Source: Nocardioides sp. T2.26MG-1 (GTDB lineage Bacteria > Actinomycetota > Actinomycetes > Propionibacteriales > Nocardioidaceae). From it: 64,000 nucleotides of DNA. Where the stretch lies: contig NZ_CATNLZ010000023.1 of the NCBI RefSeq assembly GCF_950101795.1, forward strand, positions 372,001-436,000, in the 5' to 3' direction. The translations under genes were made by a program, and so were the position numbers. This document shows positions 61,555-64,000 of this stretch, in pieces; position 1 is the first letter of the stretch, and the number at the start of each line of letters is the position of its first letter. The notes beneath the pieces were generated by a model. It ran no database searches. It was not told the DNA's origin and saw only the letters and a program-made list of their open reading frames with translations.

Positions 61555-61851
61555 ATGGCAGAGCACCAGCACGGCTACATCCACCGCAAGGACGACTACC
61601 TCAAGCGGCTGCGCCGCATCGAGGGTCAGGCGCGGGGGCTGCAGCGGATGGTCGAGGACGAGAAGTACTGCATCGACATCCTCACCCAGATCTCCGCGAT
61701 GACGAAGGCCCTCCAGGCCGTGTCCCTGGGCCTGCTCGACGAGCACATGAACCACTGCGTGCTCGACGCCGCCCGCTCCGACGACGACGCCGCCGCCCAG
61801 GAGAAGATGACCGAGGTCCTCGACGCCGTCGCCCGACTGGTCCGCTCCTGA
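61555..61851 (+). CDS. csoR: CsoR-family copper-sensing repressor
   Basis: A 98-residue all-helical repressor. The copper-site trio is present: Cys in DEKYCIDIL, then His and Cys in DEHMNHCVLDAA (spaced i, i+4), matching the Cu(I) Cys-His-Cys site of CsoR rather than the sulfur-sensing CstR pair. The ATG follows the operator directly, so it represses itself; Cu(I) binding would release it. No copper ATPase or chaperone is beside it, so its other targets lie elsewhere. Confidence 0.93.
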   Translation: MAEHQHGYIHRKDDYLKRLRRIEGQARGLQRMVEDEKYCIDILTQISAMTKALQAVSLGLLDEHMNHCVLDAARSDDDAAAQEKMTEVLDAVARLVRS

Positions 61852-61859
61852 GGCTTGAT

Positions 61860-61929
61860 TGCGGTAGTCCCTGACGATCGGGCCCCGTGGAAACGTTTCC
61901 ATGGGGCCCGATCGTCAGGGACTACCGCA
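61860..61929. repeat. 70-bp near-perfect palindrome between convergent genes
   Basis: 61860-61929 is symmetric about 61894/61895 with only one non-pairing position (61887/61902, G-T). Outer arms are 27 bp; the centre is TGGAAACGTTTCCA. It fills the gap between csoR and the DUF3352 gene. No T-run. Confidence 0.9.
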
Positions 61930-61934
61930 GCAGG

Positions 61935-62990
61935 TCAGCAGGTCGCGAACAGCACCGGCCCGGTGGAGAGGTCGGAGAGCACGTAGGTGCCGGGGCGCGG
62001 GTCGAGCTCGAGGCGTACGACGCGCCCCTCGGCGGTGGCCGACTCGACGGAGAACCGGTCGGTGAAGTCGCCGCCCTGGCCGGGGGCCGGGCCGCTGGCC
62101 AGCGTGGAGCGGCTGTCGGCGTTGTGGCGGGCCTGGTCGTCGTTCTCGAACGCCATCGCCACCCGCACGCCGCCTCCCGGCTGGACCGACATCGCGAAGC
62201 CGGTGAGCGGGTCGACCCCGCCGGCGTCGTCGACCAGCTGGTCGCCCTGCTCCGCGTCCGAGGCGTCGGCCTGGCTCATCGCCAGCGCCGAGCACGTGTA
62301 GGGGCCGTCGTAGACGGCCGCCGACAGCGGGTCGCCGGAGGCCGCCACGACGTCGGACAGGCCCTGAGGGAGGTCGCCGGAGCCGAGGTCGGACACCGCC
62401 TGCTCGAGGTAGTCGGAGGTGTCGCTGGTCAGCACCAGGTGCCGGCCGGCGTCGAGGGCGACGTACTGCAGCTCGGGGGTCAGGTCCGCACCCAGGCTCG
62501 GCAGCAGCCGGTCGCCGCCCAGCCAGACCCCGTCCTCGTCGTCCGGGCGGGTGAATCCGGTGCCCTCGAGCTGGTCGGCCAGCTCGTCGAAGTCGGTGTC
62601 GTCGGGCATCCGCACGATCACCACGGCCCCGGCCTCGGACTGGGCGAACAGCTCCCAGTCGGCGGTCGCGGGGGAGAAGCCGAACCGCGCCTGCAGCACC
62701 GGCGCGGACTGCACGAGCGCGGACGCGGAGGTCAGGTCGCGGTCGTAGCCGTCGTCGAGGAATCCCTGCACCTGCTCCCGCGAGGACGACGCGTCCAGCC
62801 GCGCTCCGACGGCGTCACGCACGCCGGCCCAGTCGGTCCACGACAGCCGCTGCGCGTCCGCCGGCGCGTACGACGCCGCCAGCTCGAGGTCGGTGCGCTG
62901 GGTGTGGCGCCACCACCACACCCCGGCCGTCACCGCCGGCAGCGCCACCACCAGTGTGACCAGGGCCGCGATCGTGAGGCGTCTGCGCAC
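61935..62990 (-). CDS. DUF3352-like membrane-anchored protein
   Basis: A 351-residue protein. A single N-terminal helix (LTIAALVTLVVALPAVTAGV) is followed by a large exported domain with DGYDRDLTSASALVQSAPVL, DWELFAQSEAGAVVIVRMP and a final beta-rich part, fitting DUF3352. GTG 62990 has AGGAG at 7 nt. It is not enzymatic by motif; a surface or cell-envelope role is inferred. Confidence 0.7.
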   Translation of the reverse strand: MRRRLTIAALVTLVVALPAVTAGVWWWRHTQRTDLELAASYAPADAQRLSWTDWAGVRDAVGARLDASSSREQVQGFLDDGYDRDLTSASALVQSAPVLQARFGFSPATADWELFAQSEAGAVVIVRMPDDTDFDELADQLEGTGFTRPDDEDGVWLGGDRLLPSLGADLTPELQYVALDAGRHLVLTSDTSDYLEQAVSDLGSGDLPQGLSDVVAASGDPLSAAVYDGPYTCSALAMSQADASDAEQGDQLVDDAGGVDPLTGFAMSVQPGGGVRVAMAFENDDQARHNADSRSTLASGPAPGQGGDFTDRFSVESATAEGRVVRLELDPRPGTYVLSDLSTGPVLFATC

Positions 62991-63032
62991 CAGGGTCTCC
63001 TGTTCCGGGCGGGGTGATGTGACACTAGCGGC

Positions 63033-63896
63033 ATGCCCGCGAAGGACGTGCTCGCCGCCGGGGTCGTCGTCTTCCGTCCGGGTAAGCGGGTGCTGCTCGT
63101 GCACCGGCCTCGCTACGACGACTGGTCGTTCCCCAAGGGCAAGCTCGACCCCGGTGAGCACTCGGCGGCGGCCGCGGTCCGGGAGGTGGAGGAGGAGACC
63201 GGTCTGCACGTTCGGCTCGGGCCACCGCTGACCAGCCAGCGCTACCCGGTGACCGGCGGCCGGATGAAGACGGTCTTCTACTGGGCCGGGCGGGTGGTCG
63301 GCCACGACGACGTCAGCGGCTACCGGCCCAACGCCGAGATCGACGACGTCCGCTGGTTCGACTACGACGACGCCCTGCGGCAGCTCAGCTACGACCACGA
63401 CCGCGACACGCTGCGCGAGGCCCGCCCGCTGCGCCGCAAGACCCACCCCCTGGTCGTGCTGCGGCACGGCCAGGCCCGCTCCCGCCGGGCGTGGCGCCAG
63501 GACGACCGGCTGCGCCCGCTCGTGCAGCTGGGCCGGCACCAGGCGCAGCGGCTGGTGCCGGTGCTGGCGGCGTACGACGTCACCCGCATCGTCAGCTCCA
63601 GCAGCACCCGCTGCGTGGAGACCGTGGGCCCGTACGCCGACACCACGGGCTGGAAGCTCGAGCTGGAGGACGGCCTCACCGAGGAGGACGCCACCGCGAT
63701 GTCGGTGGTCTCGGTGGTCGACGAGCTGGTCTCCGCCGCGGTGGAGGGCGCGGTGCTGTGCACGCACCGGCCGGTGCTGCCGGCGGTCTTCGACGTGCTC
63801 GGCGTCCCCGACCCGGGACTGAAGCCCGGGGCGATGCTCGTGGCCCACCTGCGCCAGGGCAAGGTGGTCGCCACGGAAGTACACGAGGTCCACTGA
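63033..63896 (+). CDS. NUDIX hydrolase with C-terminal histidine phosphatase (MutT1-like)
   Basis: A 287-residue two-domain protein. The NUDIX box is seen as GKLDPGEHSAAAAVREVEEE and TG. Residues 140-287 form a phosphoglycerate-mutase-like domain with the catalytic LVVLRHGQARSRRAW (RHG), SSSSTRCVETV and a CTHRPVLP His. This is the layout of mycobacterial MutT1, which hydrolyses 8-oxo-GTP and diadenosine polyphosphates. Opposite in direction to the DUF3352 gene, 42 nt apart. Confidence 0.9.
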   Translation: MPAKDVLAAGVVVFRPGKRVLLVHRPRYDDWSFPKGKLDPGEHSAAAAVREVEEETGLHVRLGPPLTSQRYPVTGGRMKTVFYWAGRVVGHDDVSGYRPNAEIDDVRWFDYDDALRQLSYDHDRDTLREARPLRRKTHPLVVLRHGQARSRRAWRQDDRLRPLVQLGRHQAQRLVPVLAAYDVTRIVSSSSTRCVETVGPYADTTGWKLELEDGLTEEDATAMSVVSVVDELVSAAVEGAVLCTHRPVLPAVFDVLGVPDPGLKPGAMLVAHLRQGKVVATEVHEVH

Positions 63897-63899
63897 GGT

Positions 63900-63917
63900 C
63901 AAGCCCTCCCGGGCTTG
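63900..63917 (+). terminator. Short terminator after the MutT1-like gene
   Basis: CAAGCCC-TCCC-GGGCTTG, a 7-bp perfect stem starting 4 nt after the stop, followed by TTC. Confidence 0.6.
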
Positions 63918-63971
63918 TTCACGTGATGTCCGTCTCGTCACTGGCTGTCGGTATCCGACTGGGCGATTCGA

Positions 63972-63993
63972 GTTCACTCCTCGTTCACCGACG
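63972..63993 (+). promoter_or_regulatory. PHO box at the window edge
   Basis: Two 11-bp direct repeats begin GTTCACT (63972) and GTTCACC (63983), the PhoP binding pattern of actinobacteria. The controlled gene would lie just beyond 64000, typically pstS; the gap from 63918 holds no gene. Confidence 0.7.
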
Positions 63994-64000
63994 ACCCCGG

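Overview
The window is high-GC actinobacterial DNA and most resembles the Nocardioides group (Nocardioidaceae). The support is GTG/ATG starts with overlapping stop/start pairs, a purF-purM-DUF3073 block, a DUF1876 protein, SemiSWEET, CsoR and LmeA-type (DUF2993) genes, and many -10 boxes (TANNNT) lying only 6-7 nt before the start codon, the actinobacterial leaderless promoter layout. The call rests on gene content and base composition only. There are about 62 protein genes and four tRNAs, and no rRNA, CRISPR array or complete insertion sequence.

Layout. 0-6.3 kb: 3' end of an M20 peptidase, then a response regulator / histidine kinase pair whose kinase frame runs without a stop into an MMPL transporter, with a divergent DUF2993 lipid-binding protein. 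6.3-12.8 kb: two paralogous GAF histidine kinases flanking a TAT-exported molybdenum hydroxylase (IorB/IorA type). 12.9-15.9 kb: purF, purM, DUF3073. 16-21.7 kb: a branched-chain amino acid dehydrogenase and a large hybrid kinase coupled to a beta-propeller protein. 22-27 kb: secreted DUF6351 hydrolase, then cysK-cysE preceded by an unannotated Cys-containing leader peptide. 28-34.8 kb: DedA/PAP2 with TetR, OYE reductase with MarR and a quinone reductase, a DHA2 drug pump. 34.9-38.4 kb: an accessory-looking block (small sigma factor-Ogt, SDR, SemiSWEET, HxlR) with relaxed codon use. 38.5-41.5 kb: an EamA-PadR fusion and an ECF41 sigma factor / AhpD-like pair with mirror-image promoters. 41.6-47 kb: tRNAs, a small zincin, an anti-sigma-like ATPase, NDH-2 and a thioesterase.

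47-59.4 kb is the most coherent functional region. A hemerythrin and a ferredoxin / Fe-S regulator / small membrane protein operon diverge from a 39-bp palindrome. Next is an operon encoding a three-subunit molybdenum hydroxylase, a uracil/xanthine permease and a barbiturase-family ring-opening amidohydrolase, which together read as oxidative uracil/thymine catabolism. Then comes a quinol nitric oxide reductase with a membrane zinc-ribbon protein, an SPFH protein and a small membrane protein. 59.4-64 kb holds a histidine kinase, cspA, an autoregulated csoR, a DUF3352 protein, a MutT1-like NUDIX/phosphatase protein and, at the right edge, a PHO box that should drive a phosphate gene just outside the window.

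The less ordinary features are two read-through fusions (kinase-MMPL and EamA-PadR) that each keep an internal start, the first with a copy of the upstream operator inside its coding sequence; three long palindromes at convergent gene junctions; and the leader peptide/attenuator before cysK.
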